64,000 nt of DNA from Chamaecyparis obtusa (lineage: Eukaryota; Streptophyta; Pinopsida; Cupressales; Cupressaceae). The DNA lies in contig BSBK01006431.1 in assembly GCA_027943335.1 (NCBI GenBank), positions 2,501-66,500 on the forward strand, in the 5' to 3' direction. The translations under genes were made by a program, and so were the position numbers. The notes under the pieces were generated by a model. The model was not told where the DNA came from. It made no database searches and was given only the letters and a program-made list of their open reading frames with translations. Position 1 is the first letter of the stretch, and every line of letters starts with the position of its first letter. Shown piece after piece: positions 24,222 to 36,590 of this stretch.

Positions 24222-25955
24222 GGTTTCTTGCCATCCTGCGGGATTGGAAATCTTGAGTTCCCACGCTTGTTTTGTGAGTGATGAACACTCTCGCAGGTTA
24301 TTTCAATCATGGATATATCCAAGAAATTAGGAAAATATGGAAACCAGTTGAGCAGTGTGTCTATGCTTAGGAAGCAAACATTTGCCTTGGCAAATGAAAT
24401 GGAGAAACTTAGGCAAACTCAAGAAAGGCTAAAAGCAAGGCTTTCCGATCCGACAACTATTTACAAAGCAACTAGGTTTATGGTTTCCTTCTTCAAAAAG
24501 TCTTCTTCACGGAGAATGCAGGAAGAGAAACTAGAGATTTTCACTGGTGAGCCATCCCAGAGTCTTCACAATGAGTTTTCAACAGCTAGTGATCATGGTG
24601 AAGATGATCTTGTGCTTAGTGGGGCAGCCACTAGTCCATGTTGTGTACATGATGTTGGTAACTCTTGACAGGGACATATAGATATGACTGATTTGCTACA
24701 GGACAGCAACACCAAGTCCCAACATCTTGAGGAGACTAGAGTTAGTGAAAAGGAAAATGATGATGACATGTTGAGTACCCTTGATGGCAGCCTCATGCCA
24801 GTTACTGGTACTGAAAATGTCAGTGACACAAGGTCTAATTTTCAGAATAATAGTCTCTTATTTGATCATGTTGATGGTGTTGCTGATGCCACTATGGGTT
24901 TTGACTAGTTAGATGATGGGGTTGTATTTGAAGACTGCGAGAAGAATGAGTTCAGACAATTTTGACTTTATGACAACAGTCATAATGATGAGTCAGTGCA
25001 GGAGACAACAGTCTTCTCTTTTGTGGACGAGAGCATGAAGTTACTTGGTGATGACACTCACGGTTTGAGTGTTAGGAATGAGTTAAATGATGAGGGTTCA
25101 TGCCATAGTGATTTTAATTTTTATGACAACATTGAGTCATGTATGCAACAACAAGCTATATCAGAGGGGTCTCAGTTGGACGATGTTGATACTAGTGATA
25201 TGGGACCTCTGATGTTTCACACGATGACGATTCATGCTGTAGCAAGTTTGGTATATCATATAAGATATTGGGTGATGACTCAGAGTGGTTATTGGATGAT
25301 GATAGGTCCCACGATCATAGTTTACAGAGACTTATTGTGGAGGGGGAAGCAGAGGCATGCGAGAAGTTTGATACAGCTGTGGCTTCCACTTCTTCAAATG
25401 AGATATTTGCAGAGGTACCCAGTAGCAGTACCTCGTTGATGGACATGTGCGAGGTCGTTAGTGCACATAATGTTAGTGATCATGTGGTAAGCAGAGAGGA
25501 TTCAATTTCCTATCACAGTGTAGTTAGTGAGTCAGAGAGCTTACGTAGGAGCTAGGGTATGCAGAGACATCATGTGACCAGTTAGCTACAGATGAGTAAT
25601 AGTGATATATCTTCAGCTCTTGAGCATTATGATGCTATCCAATAGATGTTGGCTGTATATGGTTGGGGTGCTCCTATGTTAGATGAGCATGATGGGAGTT
25701 GCCTTTCCCTAGTAGAGATTCTTTCATTTTGTGAGGTTGTCAGGGTCTTGAGGCATAATTATTTATAGTTGGTAGCTGACAAGGATTACCTTCTTGAGTG
25801 GGGTAGTGCTTGTTACGAGGCATTGTTAGGGAAAGATGAGGTAGTTGAGCTTACCCATGAGCTTGATGTGACTTCTGTGGTATTAGAGAGCACCCAGTTG
25901 GCTCTTTAGGAGTTGTAAATGCAATTGAGTGAGGTGACTGTGGAGTTGGAGAAAA

Positions 25956-27438
25956 TGTTAGAATAACTGAGAGGGGGGTGAATCAGTTATCCAGTGTCCC
26001 AAAACAAAATGTATAATCCAAAACAAATTCTTCAACTTTTGTTACTCGGTAAACATAAAATACTTTCACTGTCTGTTCTTTTACCGATTGTCAGTCTAAA
26101 ACTTATAATATTTACCGATCAAATCTAACATGTAATATGCAAGTATGATAACAAACAAATATCACAATCAACACATAACACAAGAGATTTAATGTGGAAA
26201 CCCTGTGAAGGGAAAAACTACCTGGGACCGGCAACCCAAAAATGTTCACTCTTCTGAAGTGAGGTCGGTGAAGACCCAACCCTGTTAAAGGTTACAAACA
26301 CATTGTTAGGTATGACCTTGTTAGAGGATTTTAGACCAGAAGTTATCGTCCAACCAGCAGTCACTCTGGGTTTGACAGGATAACAATGTTCACTCTATGA
26401 ATGAAACATAAAAAGACTTTTTTAGTCCACTCGGTTAAGAGATTTGACTGTGTACAATGGTTAAATATGTAACAGTAGATGATCTGCCTTAAAACAACTT
26501 CAATTGCGGTTTACAGATCAATGTTCAGCTCATACAAATCTTTTTGATCAATAAATCACTTCAGATTCAATACTATATCAACTTACTGTCCGTCGGTAAT
26601 TACTCTCTGTAGCTCGGTAATTGTTCTGTAGTTCGGTTCTCATTAACCAGTATGATCAGAATGCATGAAAACTTGTTCATGCGATAATTTTGCAGTATCT
26701 TCTTCTTCCGACATCGTTTCAACAATGAAACCAATGTCTCTTATATAGATGAGTAAATCGTTTTCTTTTTGTCCATCAGATTTTGCCGCTTAATCTCATT
26801 CATTGATTTTGCCGCTTTAAACTTCTTCGGCTGATGTGTCAGTAACACGTTTCAATCTGCTCCATTAGATCTTCCTTGAATTATGTTAGCCGTCGATCTT
26901 CATAACAAACCTTATTTGTTACCCTGAAATCTAGGTACTTTACAGCTCATTAATTTATCGGCTAAACTAATCGTTTAATTCCTTTCTGTTCTGCTCGGTT
27001 AACAAAGAAATGCGTCGGTGAACACAAGCTCGGTTAACACTGCGCTCGGTATACACTACACTCCGTCAGTGTATACTGAAATGCTTCATTTATCAACAAC
27101 ACTGCTTTGTGTCTTTCAGCTCTATTCTTCATCATAGATGAATGCAACATAATAAAGTCAATTTCATCAAGTCATAGACTCATCAACAAGTTACTCAGTG
27201 TATTCCTTATCCTCATCTGACATATACATCTTCCTCATGTAGATTTTTCTATTCTTCATCTTTTTCACCTTTCTTCAGATTTTTCAATGTAGTAACTTAC
27301 AAGATAAGTACTGTCAAGCTAGTTGACATCGATAACAACATAATAGATTTAATCATCTTGCATATCTAATCAACAACTCCACAGTGATCTTTAATCACAG
27401 ATTCTTCATTTAGGTTCTAAATCAGTTGTAGTTCATCA
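25956..27438 (-). repeat. Copia element, 3' LTR
   Basis: 1483 bp, direct repeat of 32226-33686. It begins (minus strand) TGATGAACTACAAC next to the polypurine tract and ends TGATTCACCCCCC-TCTCAGTTATTCTAACA. Confidence 0.93.
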
Positions 27439-27968
27439 ATCTCTCCCTTTGGCATTGATGGCAACTCAAGTAATATGAAGTGTACCATACACATACCAAA
27501 GATGTATTCTACAACTCTATGAACAAATGCTGTGTAAGCTCTCCCTAGCTTAATATGTTTAGTCACTACGTTACTAAACAACATTATAAAATACAACTTT
27601 GTCATTCTGTAGATATGATCTTTTCAACTCTCAAATTCCTGCTTTTGTTCTCTGTAACTGATCTTCAATATTCTGATTATCTCTCCCTTAGATAGTTCTC
27701 ATCAGTGCATGTTTAACTTTTCTTTCATATTATTTATCTCTCCTTTTGACAACAATGCCAAAAAAACAAATAAATAATCAACTCTGTAGTAACTAAGTAA
27801 CTCTCTGTTGTCCAATATAGTCTCTATATCTTTGTATACTAATATACCAATCTGTTTCAGTTCTTCAAACTTAATCACAACCTTGAACATTATCCAAAGT
27901 GTGAACTATGTTGCATCAACACGTGTGATCTTCTGATAAGTTTAAGTTGATGTAACATCTAGATCACA

Positions 27969-29413
27969 TTAGTGACCGATAGATAGGGGACGAACCCCAA
28001 TTCTAGTCCTCAAGTATTCAAATGTGTCCTTCGATAGAGGCTTTGTAAAGATATCTGCAAGTTGTTTTTTAGATGTAACAAATTCTAACTTCACTTGCTT
28101 CTCTTGCACTTGTTCTCTTAAGTAGTGATACTTAATTGATATATGCTTTGTTTTAGAGTGCATCATTGGATTCTTTGAAATATTAATAGCACTGGTGTTG
28201 TCACAGTATACAATCACCGGGTTAGTGATTACCTCATTCATTCCTTCCAACACTTGCTTGATATATGCAATGTTTGAGCAATTAGTAGCAGCAGCAACAT
28301 ACTTTGCTTCAGCTGTAGACTGAGAAATACAAGCCTGCTTTTTACTTGTCCATGTTACAAGTCTTTCACCAAAGAAGAATGCTCCTCCGGTGGTGCTTTT
28401 TCTGTCATCCACATTTTCAGCCCAATCAGCATTGGTATAGACCTTCAGTTCAAACTTATCTTAGTTAGGATACCATAATCCATAATCCTCTGTCTTTTTC
28501 AGATATGTTAAGATTCTTTTAGTAGCAATCATGTGTGATTCTCTACGGTTAGCAGAAAATCTAGCAACAATTCCCACAGTATGTGCTATATCTGGTCTAC
28601 TGTGAACTACATACATTAGCTTACCAATCATAGATCGGTAAAGTGTTTGGTTTACCTCTGTAGTTTCATCTTCCATTGTCAGTTTACATCCAGTAGCCAT
28701 TGGTGTTCCCACAGGTTTAGCATCTTCCATGCCAAATGTCTTCAAGACTTCTTTTATATACTTAGATTGTGAAATGAATATCCCATCATTTTGCTGAATC
28801 CCTTGTAGTCCTAGAAAGAATTTAATCTCTCCGAACATAGACATCTCAAACTCTTTTCTCATCTCATCAGCAAAAGATTTACATACATGATCTTGACCTC
28901 CAAAAATAATATCATCAACAAATATCTTAGCAATAATAATAGTGTCATCAGTATCACCTTTCATGTACAAATTGCTGTTCTCACTAGTTCTAACAAATCC
29001 AATACTTAACAAGTAAGTATGCAGCCTTTCATACCAGGCTCTCGATGCTTGCTTCAAACCATATAAAGCTTTATGTAATCTACATACCATGTCTTTGTTG
29101 TCTGGATCAACAAATCCTTCAGGTTGTTCTATGTAGACCTCTTCTTCAAGTATACCATTCAGAAATGCTGACTTCACATCCGTTTGATAAATTTTAAATT
29201 TCTTGTGTGCAGCATATGCAAGTAGCATTTAACTCCTTCCAATCTAGCAGCAGGTGCAAATGTCTCACCATAATCAATGCCTTCTTCCTGTGCATATCCC
29301 TTGCATACCAATCTAGCTTTATTTCTTGTCACCTCACCATTTTCATTCAATTTGTTCCTGAATATCTACTTAGTACCGATAACATTCTTATCTTTAGGTC
29401 AGTGTACTAAGGA
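27969..29413 (-). pseudogene. Copia reverse transcriptase and RNase H region
   Basis: The minus-strand frame 29228-28461 gives the [42 protein letters not shown], catalytic FVDDIIFG and [21 protein letters not shown] stop (TAA where a Y codon is expected) separates RNase H in 28412-27969, with MDDRKSTTGGAFFF, STAEAKYVAAATN and the end ADIFTKPLSKDTFEYLR. Just upstream, near 29228, one base is missing (LEGV.MLLAYA), and between 29413 and 29360 three stops replace W, R and W codons. Confidence 0.92.
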
Positions 29414-30086
29414 CTAGGTTTTGTTCTTCTCTATTTGTTCTATTTCCTCTTTCATTGCATTAACCCATTCTTCATTCTCTAATGCAACTTTCACATTTTT
29501 TGGTTCAAATTCACAAACTAGACATGTACCTTGTCTTGCTTTGCTTCTTGTCTGCATGCCAGCTTGTCTGTCTCCAATAATTTGTGTCTTAGGATGATGT
29601 CTCCTGACAAAACTAGCCAGTACTCGGTTTCTTCTTTCTTGTTCATCCTGTTCAGGTTCATGTGCTTGCTCGGTAGCTCCATCTTGTTTGTCGGTTTCCC
29701 TTTCCTGTTCCTCGGGGTTATTTTCCTGTTGACCGGTTATCACAGGTTGCAACTTCGGTAGATAATTAGGATGTTCAATGTAAGTGAATCTACCATAGTC
29801 TTCCGGTTCCTTTCTACTTTCCTCTGTGTTCTTGTCATCAAACTCATCAACACAGACATTAGTACTTTCAATTATCTTATTTGTAACTTTATTTAGACAT
29901 TTATATGCTTTACTCTTAGTAGAATATCTTAAGAATATTCCTTCATCACCTTTAGAATCAATTTTCCCATTTCTCTCATCTTTCAGAATAAAACATTTGC
30001 TTCCAAAAATCCTGAAATAACTTACAGTAGGTTTGTGTCCAAACCATAGTTCATAGGGTGTCCGGTTGGTGTCCTTTTTCAGTTGT
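29414..30086 (-). pseudogene. Copia integrase C-terminal and linker region
   Basis: After a TGA at about 30086-30088 (R codon CGA to TGA), the frame continues with QLKKDTNRTPYELWFG and then an acidic, E/Q-rich linker (open piece 29752-29414) ending ALENEEWVNAMKEEIEQIEK, which leads into RT. Confidence 0.85.
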
Positions 30087-30088
30087 AC

Positions 30089-32161
30089 TCAGTTAAGCAC
30101 ATATACAGCTGTACTGACAACTTCCCTCCAGTATGTTTGAGAAGTATTCTTTTGCAGCATTAGTGTTCTTGCACAATCAATTATTGACCTATTCCTTCTT
30201 TCAGCAATCCCATTCTGCTGAGGTGTTCTCGGTGCAGAGACCTGTCTTTTGATACCATGCTCATTACAGAAATTAGTAAATTCATCAGAGATAAATTCAC
30301 CTCCTCTATCAGATCTTAAGCATTTTAATTCTTTTCCAGTCTCTTTTTCTACCTTTGCCTTATACCACTTAAACATCTTAAATGCTTCAGATTTTTCTTT
30401 TAAGAACATAACTGTCATCAGTCTAGTATAGTCATCAACAAAAAGAATAAAGTATTTATCACCATAATAACTCTGAGTTCTCATAGGAACACATAGGTCG
30501 GTATGAACCAACTCAAGTATCTTCTTTGTTGAGTAGTCTTTGCTTTTAAAACTAGACCTAGTCATCTTACCTTTCTGACATTCATGGCACATAGCATGAT
30601 CAGGTTTTGACAAGTTAGGCAACCCTCTAACTCTTTTCTTCTTACTAATCTTGATCATGTTATCAAAGTTCACATGGCATAACCTTTTATGCCACAACCA
30701 TGCATCTTCATCCTTCATTAATAAACAAGAAGACTGATCAATATCAAGATAAAATAGATTACCTCTGGATTGTGTACCGGTTCCGACAAGTCTTCCTCCA
30801 TCATCATAGATTCTTACCTTTTTGCTCTCAAAAGCAAGTCGGTGGCCTGAATTATTCAGCTGTGCCACACTTAACAAATTATAGTTCAGTCCATCTACCC
30901 AGTATGCATTTTCACATTTTGTTCTATCATTAATCATCAGTGAACCTTTACCTCTTACCATACAGGGTGCATCATTTCCCATCCTAACAGATCCTCCATC
31001 GTATTCATCAAGTAGGGCAAATTTCTCAACATCACCAGTCATATGATGTGTACAGCCACTGTCTATGATCCATGTATCATTTCTGCTTACTTTAGAGATC
31101 AGTGTTGTTTCTTCATGTTTCTCTTCTTCCTCTGAGTCATCTTTCATAGCAACAAATACTACTTCTACATCATCATCAGTATCAGATCCAGATTCAATAT
31201 CTTCGGCTATGTAACATACTTTTTTCCCTTTGTCATAGCTATCTCGGTTATCTCTGTTGTTATGTCGGTAGCCTCTGTTGACTCTTTTCCCATAGCTTCC
31301 TTCGGATCGGTCTTTGGATCTATCATCATCTTTCTTATTCGGACATCTAGCAGCGATGTGGCCAACTTCTTTACAATTAAAGCATGTCAAAGGTAGCTTA
31401 CCTCTATATCTTCCTTTACCTTTGGGTAACCTTCTAGCCATAAGAGCTTTAAGCTCATCAAGTTCATCATCGGTATCACTATCACTATCATTATTCTTAT
31501 TATTTTTGCTACTAGATTTACCAATCTTCAAAGAAGACATGAAAGCGGATTCAACAGAAGGTACAAAACTGTTGTGAAAGTTATTCAATTCAAAGCTTGT
31601 AAGCTTACCGATCAATGTGTCAAGAGTAAGGTTCGATGTAGCTCTAGTTTCATGAATTGCAGAGATCCTGATTGCATAAATTGGTAGTAAAGTTCTGAGA
31701 ATCTTGCTTATCACTGTTTCATCCTCAATAACTCCATCTGATGCTCTAATAGCATGTACTACCTCTTTTAGTCTGTTTGTGTATTGCACAATGTTCTCAC
31801 CTTCTTTCATCTTCATATCGTCAAATCGACCTCTTAGGCTTTCTGCTTTGGCTCTTTTAACATTCAAATCTCCACTGTATATTAGAGTCAGTTTATCCCA
31901 CATGGCTTTGGCAGTAGTGCATCCCTTAATGTCTTCAAATTCGGCATCGGTACAGGCAGCAGCAAGTTCCATCATAGTAATATTGTGTTCATGCCTGTCT
32001 TTCAGTTGATCAAGGGTTAAGGGACCAGGTGTCGGTTCAATGTAGCCATTCTGCATCAGTTCTAGTGTTGAGTTCCCAATTTCAGATATGTGCAACTTCA
32101 TCCGTCTTTGCCATACTGCGAATTTCTCTTTGTTCAGCTTTGGCACTTCCCTATTATACAT
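30089..32161 (-). CDS. Copia gag, protease and integrase (open part of the polyprotein)
   Basis: 690 codons from an ATG 45-65 bp after the primer-binding site. Order: Gag (MYNREVPKLNKEKFAVWQRR..., about residues 1-240), CCHC zinc knuckle CFNCKEVGHIAARC (about 258-271), protease with DSGCTHHMTG (about 368-377), the pre-integrase HHCC segment (LWHKRLCHVNFDNM ... CHECQKGKM) and integrase with the first two catalytic aspartates (HTDLC; LRSDRGGEF) and glutamate in QQNGIAERRN. Translation would stop at a TGA just after TAVYVLN, so no active polyprotein can be made from this copy. Confidence 0.95.
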   Translation of the reverse strand: MYNREVPKLNKEKFAVWQRRMKLHISEIGNSTLELMQNGYIEPTPGPLTLDQLKDRHEHNITMMELAAACTDAEFEDIKGCTTAKAMWDKLTLIYSGDLNVKRAKAESLRGRFDDMKMKEGENIVQYTNRLKEVVHAIRASDGVIEDETVISKILRTLLPIYAIRISAIHETRATSNLTLDTLIGKLTSFELNNFHNSFVPSVESAFMSSLKIGKSSSKNNKNNDSDSDTDDELDELKALMARRLPKGKGRYRGKLPLTCFNCKEVGHIAARCPNKKDDDRSKDRSEGSYGKRVNRGYRHNNRDNRDSYDKGKKVCYIAEDIESGSDTDDDVEVVFVAMKDDSEEEEKHEETTLISKVSRNDTWIIDSGCTHHMTGDVEKFALLDEYDGGSVRMGNDAPCMVRGKGSLMINDRTKCENAYWVDGLNYNLLSVAQLNNSGHRLAFESKKVRIYDDGGRLVGTGTQSRGNLFYLDIDQSSCLLMKDEDAWLWHKRLCHVNFDNMIKISKKKRVRGLPNLSKPDHAMCHECQKGKMTRSSFKSKDYSTKKILELVHTDLCVPMRTQSYYGDKYFILFVDDYTRLMTVMFLKEKSEAFKMFKWYKAKVEKETGKELKCLRSDRGGEFISDEFTNFCNEHGIKRQVSAPRTPQQNGIAERRNRSIIDCARTLMLQKNTSQTYWREVVSTAVYVLN

Positions 32162-32204
32162 CTTGAGATCTTTGTGCTGGAGTCCTTAAAACTCTGTTCT
32201 AAGC

Positions 32205-32223
32205 AACCACTACTCTGATACCA
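32205..32223 (-). promoter_or_regulatory. Copia primer-binding site
   Basis: On the minus strand TGGTATCAGAGTAGTGG starts two bases after the 5' LTR end, complementary to the 3' end of initiator tRNA-Met as in most plant Copia elements. Confidence 0.9.
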
Positions 32224-32225
32224 TT

Positions 32226-33686
32226 TGTTAGAATAACTGAGAGGGGGGTGAATCAGTTATCCAGTGTCCCAAAACAAAATGTATAATCCAAAACAAATTT
32301 TTCAACTTCTATTACTTGGTAAACATAAAATACTTTCACTGTCTGTTCTTTTACTGATTGTCAGTCTAAAACTTATAATAGTTACCGATCAAATCTAACA
32401 TGTAATATGCAAAGTATGATAACAAACAAATATCACATTTAACACATAACACGAGATTTAACGTGGAAACCCTGTGAAGGGAAAAACCACCTGGGACCGG
32501 CAACCCAAAAATGTTCACTCTTCTGAAGTGAGGTCGGTGAAGACCCAACCCTGTTAAAAGTTACAAACACATTGTTAGGTGTGACCTTGTTAGAGGATTT
32601 TAGACCAGAAGTTATCGTCTAACCAACAGTCACTCTGGGGTTGACAGGATAACAATGTTCACTCTATGAATGAAACATAAAAAGACTTTCTTAGTCCACT
32701 CGGTTAAGAGATTTGACTGTGTACAATGGTTAAATATGTAACAGTAGATGATCTGCCTTGAAACAACTTCAATTGCAGTTTATAGATCAATGTTCAGCTC
32801 ATACAAATCTTTCTGATCAATAAATCACTTTAGATTCAATACTATATCAACTTACTGTCCGTCGGTAATTACTCTCTGTAGCTCGGTAATTGTTCTGCAG
32901 TTCGGTTCTCATTAACCAGTATGATCAGAATGCATGAAAACTTGTTCACGCGATAATTCTGCAGTATCTTCTTCTTCTTCCGGCATCGTTTCAACAATGA
33001 AACCAATGTCTGTTATATAGACGAGTAAATCATTTTCTTTTTGTCCATCAGATTTTGCCGCTTTAACCTTCTTCGGTTGATGTGTTAGTAACACGTTTCA
33101 ATTTGCTCCATTAGATCTTCCTTGAATTATGTTAGCCATCGATCTTCATAACAAACCTTATCTGTTACCCTGAAATCTAGGTACTTTACAGCTCATCAAT
33201 TTATCGGCTAAAATAATCATTTAATTCCTTTCTGTTCTGTTCGGTTAACAAAGAAATGCGTCAGTGAACACAAGCTCTGTTAACACTGCGCTCAATGTAC
33301 ACTACACTCCGTCGGTGTATACTGAAATGCTTCATTTACCAACAACACTGCTTTGTGTCTTTCAGCTCTATTCTTCATCATAGATGAATGCAACATAATA
33401 AAGTCAATTTCATCAAGTCATAGACTCATCAACAAGTTACTCAGTGTACGCCTTATCCACATCTGACATAGACATCTTCCTGATGTAGATTTTTCTGTTC
33501 TTCATCTCTTTCACCTTTCTTCAGATGTTTCGGTGTAGTAACTTACAAGATAAGTACTGTCAAGCTAGTTGACATCAATGACAACATAATACTGATTTAA
33601 TCATCCTGCATATCTAATCAACAACTCCTCAGTGATCTTTAATCACAGATTCTTCATTCAGGTTCTAAATTAGTTGTAGTTCATCA
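32226..33686 (-). repeat. Copia element, 5' LTR
   Basis: 1461 bp, partner of 25956-27438. It should hold the element's promoter, directed towards lower coordinates, antisense to the DCL3-like gene. Confidence 0.93.
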
Positions 33687-34139
33687 GGAAATACAATCTA
33701 CGCCAACCACAAATCCAGTTTAGCTTCATATAGTGGTGGTTGGTGGTGAGTTGATATCCACAGATTGTAGTGATGGATGCATTGAGGGCACAGTTACATC
33801 CATCCTTGATATAGGTGTAGTAGTTACAGATTGGATGAGTGCATCAGTTGAGGACTGCATAGAGCTTCTTGTTGTATCAGGTCCTCCAGTAGTTAGCACA
33901 CTGACAGATTGTGCAAAACAAGTTATTGAGAGTCTTGATGTGACAATAGTGGATCCTTCAGAGAGTTGTGTACCAGTTCCTAACACTACTCCCTCTTCTT
34001 CATAGGACTTGGGTAGGGTATTATATGATTTGGAGACGAGCTTTCATGGGGATTTGTTTTCTTTTGTCAGAAGCAAATTTATTAATTCATCTCATACAAC
34101 TGATAGCGATAGACAATTGGTAGTGCCATAGTTTCAGAG

Positions 34140-35632
34140 TGTCATGTCCCCTTTCTAGCAACATGATATTTTCAGTAGATTTGCCTATCATGGACTCTCG
34201 TAGGCAGATGATTTTGGTGAGAGAGTCGTCTTGATGATTATTTGGAGACTGGTTGGTTATATTTGCTCTTGGAGAGGTGACTTGGAGCTTATTTTTATTA
34301 TTATGTGTTATGTGGGGCCCACATGTTATAATTTTAAGTTGAGATTGCACTTTTTATTTTATAAAGTTATTTTATTATAAAAGTGCATTATAATAGGATT
34401 TTATAATGGATGCTTCTAGAAGTTCTTAGTAACTTCTTAGAAAAGTGAATAAATTGAGGGCTTGGCCTCTCATTTGGACAAGCTGATTTTGGGATTTCTT
34501 CTACTTTTTCCATTGTGGAGCAATTTGTAGTCTTTTGGTCTGCAAATATCATTTGATCTTTGGGAACGATAACTCCCTTGGATTAGCATAACTGAGGAAG
34601 TGAAATATCTTCTGAAGGGTTGCTCATTAGAGATGGTACTTAGCCATTTCATGTTGGATTTCATCTGAGGATTGATTTGAGGGTTTGAAGTTGGTTGAAT
34701 AAGGGTTTGGAATTCATCATTTTATTGGTGAATCAGTTTGATAGGTTTTGGAGATTATTTTGTGCAATTTTTGAGAAGACCATACTAGGGCCTGAGTCAC
34801 AAGTTTTTGTTCATATCTCACAAACTATTCAGAGATTAATTTTATGCATTTGGGGAATGAGATTACATCCCTAGGTGACCCTGTTTTGGGTATTTTCGGC
34901 CAGCAATACCAAGCAGTGATTTTTGTATAGCTGCCGTACTGTACGGCCCAGGTACGGCCTGTACCAGAACAGATACAACAGCATCATTTTGGGATCAGTT
35001 CGGGTGTAGTTGGAGGTGTCTTCAGTAGCATTGTCATCATCAATTTTGGTCAACATCCGGTGCATCTTTCTAGGTTCTTGGTGTTTGATTTTGGATGTCA
35101 AAATTGTATAAAATTTACATATGTTCAGTCACTGTCATAACAGTCCAGTATATGCTTTGAAACAGTCACTGTTATTCATCATTTGTAATTGGATTGTCAT
35201 AGTTAATGGAAGTGCATTGTGAGAGCTTGTCATTACCATAGTTCATTGTATTGTAATCTGAAATTGTCATAGTTGTAACAGTCCATTATACTCTCAGAAT
35301 TCAGTCATTTGAATTAGTCCTTGTTATAACAACACATTGTAATCAGACTTGGGAAGTTGGACATTGCATTAATAGGAGAGTATCTCATTGTTGATATAGT
35401 TCGTTGAAAGGTGCCAAGTAATTGGAATTTTTGAATATTGTTATTGGTACTGTTATTGTTCATTGTATTTCATTGCATATTGGCATTATTATCTTAATTG
35501 TACTTGTGGACTTGTTGCTCAACATTTACACTACATTACAAACAAAACAATCCAGTGCATGCCAAGTGTTTGACAAATTGTCTCAGTTCAGATTTGGGGT
35601 TTTTAGTGGCCTTTATACTAAGGGTCATTACA
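34140..35632 (+). mobile_element. Solo LTR of the TGTmATGTCCCC type inside element A
   Basis: The segment starts TGTCATGTCCCC and ends TCATTACA, 1493 bp. It is flanked by a perfect 5-bp target duplication CAGAG (34135-34139 and 35633-35637). Near its 3' end it carries GCATGCCAAGTGTTTGACAAA, the motif also present in element A and in the solo LTR at 50993. It contains TACGGCC/GTACGG words near 34930-34960 that are also prominent in the latter. No second copy or interior is present. Confidence 0.88.
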
Positions 35633-36590
35633 CAGAGGGATCAACTGTGGATTGCAGGGGAGTAGGTTGATGCTTCTTCATATAATTTCTACTACACAGT
35701 CATTTATGGAGTATTTGCTTGAGAGTTCGGAATTGTAGGAGGGACCATTCGGAGCTTTTGAGGGTACTCTCATCCGAGGTTCTCGCGGTATTTAGGTTTT
35801 GGTGGGAAATATTGTAGAGACTGACTACAATGCTTGCCTACGGGGATTTTGTGGTTCGGTTTGCTGAGAGGGTTACCCGAGATCCTGCCCAACTAGTTGT
35901 TTGGAGATAGAGATTGGAGCCATTTCTTGGTTCTTGGTTTGATGATGATGAGCCTTTGACGGAGATCGAAGCATTTTATAACAACTATACAGTGAGGAGT
36001 GCTCATCATTTCTCTTTAGACCCATAGGTAGAGGACTTGGTTTCGCGCAGGTGTGGGTTGGCTCTAGGTTCATACCATCCTTTATGGGATGAGCTTACAC
36101 CCTCTTCAGTTGATAGGGTTAGTTGTTGCAAGTTAGCAGGAGGCTACTTGCAGAGTCAACATATCGATGATGGTTTTGTAGAGGATGGATATCTAGGTTA
36201 TGGTATAGATGCTTTTGGGAGTACTAGTTCCCGTTGCACAAATAGACTTCATACTCATGGCAAATTGGTAGGGTGTGTAGGGAGTTTTGATCCAACAGAT
36301 GATATCGGATATTCATTTTTCCTTGTTATGGATGGATGTGAGTTTTGTCTCTACTAGAATCTAGGTGGAGATAGGATTGGCATGACAGATTGGGTGAGTC
36401 ACCGTTGTTGGTATGGTGACAGTATGTTCAAGATAGCTTTGTGGATAGTGTTATCATCACATGAGTTTGCAGGTGATGCCAGAGACATTATACATATTTA
36501 TCCTTGGGATCCGGGTGGATCATTATGTTTCTTTGATTCCTGTGATTGCTTGAGGACAAACAATCTTGGGGAGGGAGGAGTGCAATGTCC

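Larger units (their letters stand above)
25956..33686 (-). mobile_element. Ty1/Copia retrotransposon, complete structure, inactivated
   Basis: The element is on the minus strand, nested in element A. LTRs lie at 25956-27438 (3') and 32226-33686 (5'), running TGATGAAC...TTCTAACA, and are about 95% alike by eye. The flanking 5-mers GAAAA and GGAAA differ at one base. On the minus strand the primer-binding site TGGTATCAGAGTAGTGG follows the 5' LTR and a polypurine tract (AAAGGGAGAGAT) precedes the 3' LTR. Order gag, protease, integrase, RT, RNase H defines Copia; RT wording and LTR ends suggest the Tork-like group. The coding region has several stops and a 1-base deletion, so it is dead. Its LTRs are more alike than those of element A, consistent with later insertion. 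Confidence 0.95.
24303..36590 (+). pseudogene. Element A gene: acidic coiled-coil protein of unknown family, interrupted
   Basis: The frame starts with ATG near 24309 (MDISKKLGKYGNQLSSVSML) and runs to about 25240 in one frame with three stops (near 24666, 24906 and 24965), then shifts by one base and continues to 25955. There the Copia element is inserted, and the frame resumes at 33692 and again after the solo LTR at 35638. Acidic, serine-rich stretches (LDDVDTSDMG, GDDSEWLLDDDRSHD) are followed by a coiled-coil-like segment at about 25600-25950 (ADKDYLLEWGSACYEALLGK). The last part (about 36030-36590) ends YPWDPGGSLCFFDSCDCLRT. Element B encodes a recognisably related protein with the same order of segments. 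No known retroelement enzyme is present. The function is unknown; a structural, Gag-like role is only a guess. Confidence 0.6.

Noticed and set aside
29207..32009. Plus-strand frames opposite the Copia polyprotein (for example 31314-31577 and 31704-32009)
   Set aside because: Antisense shadows of the minus-strand gag-pol; serine-rich because they mirror acidic/lysine codons.
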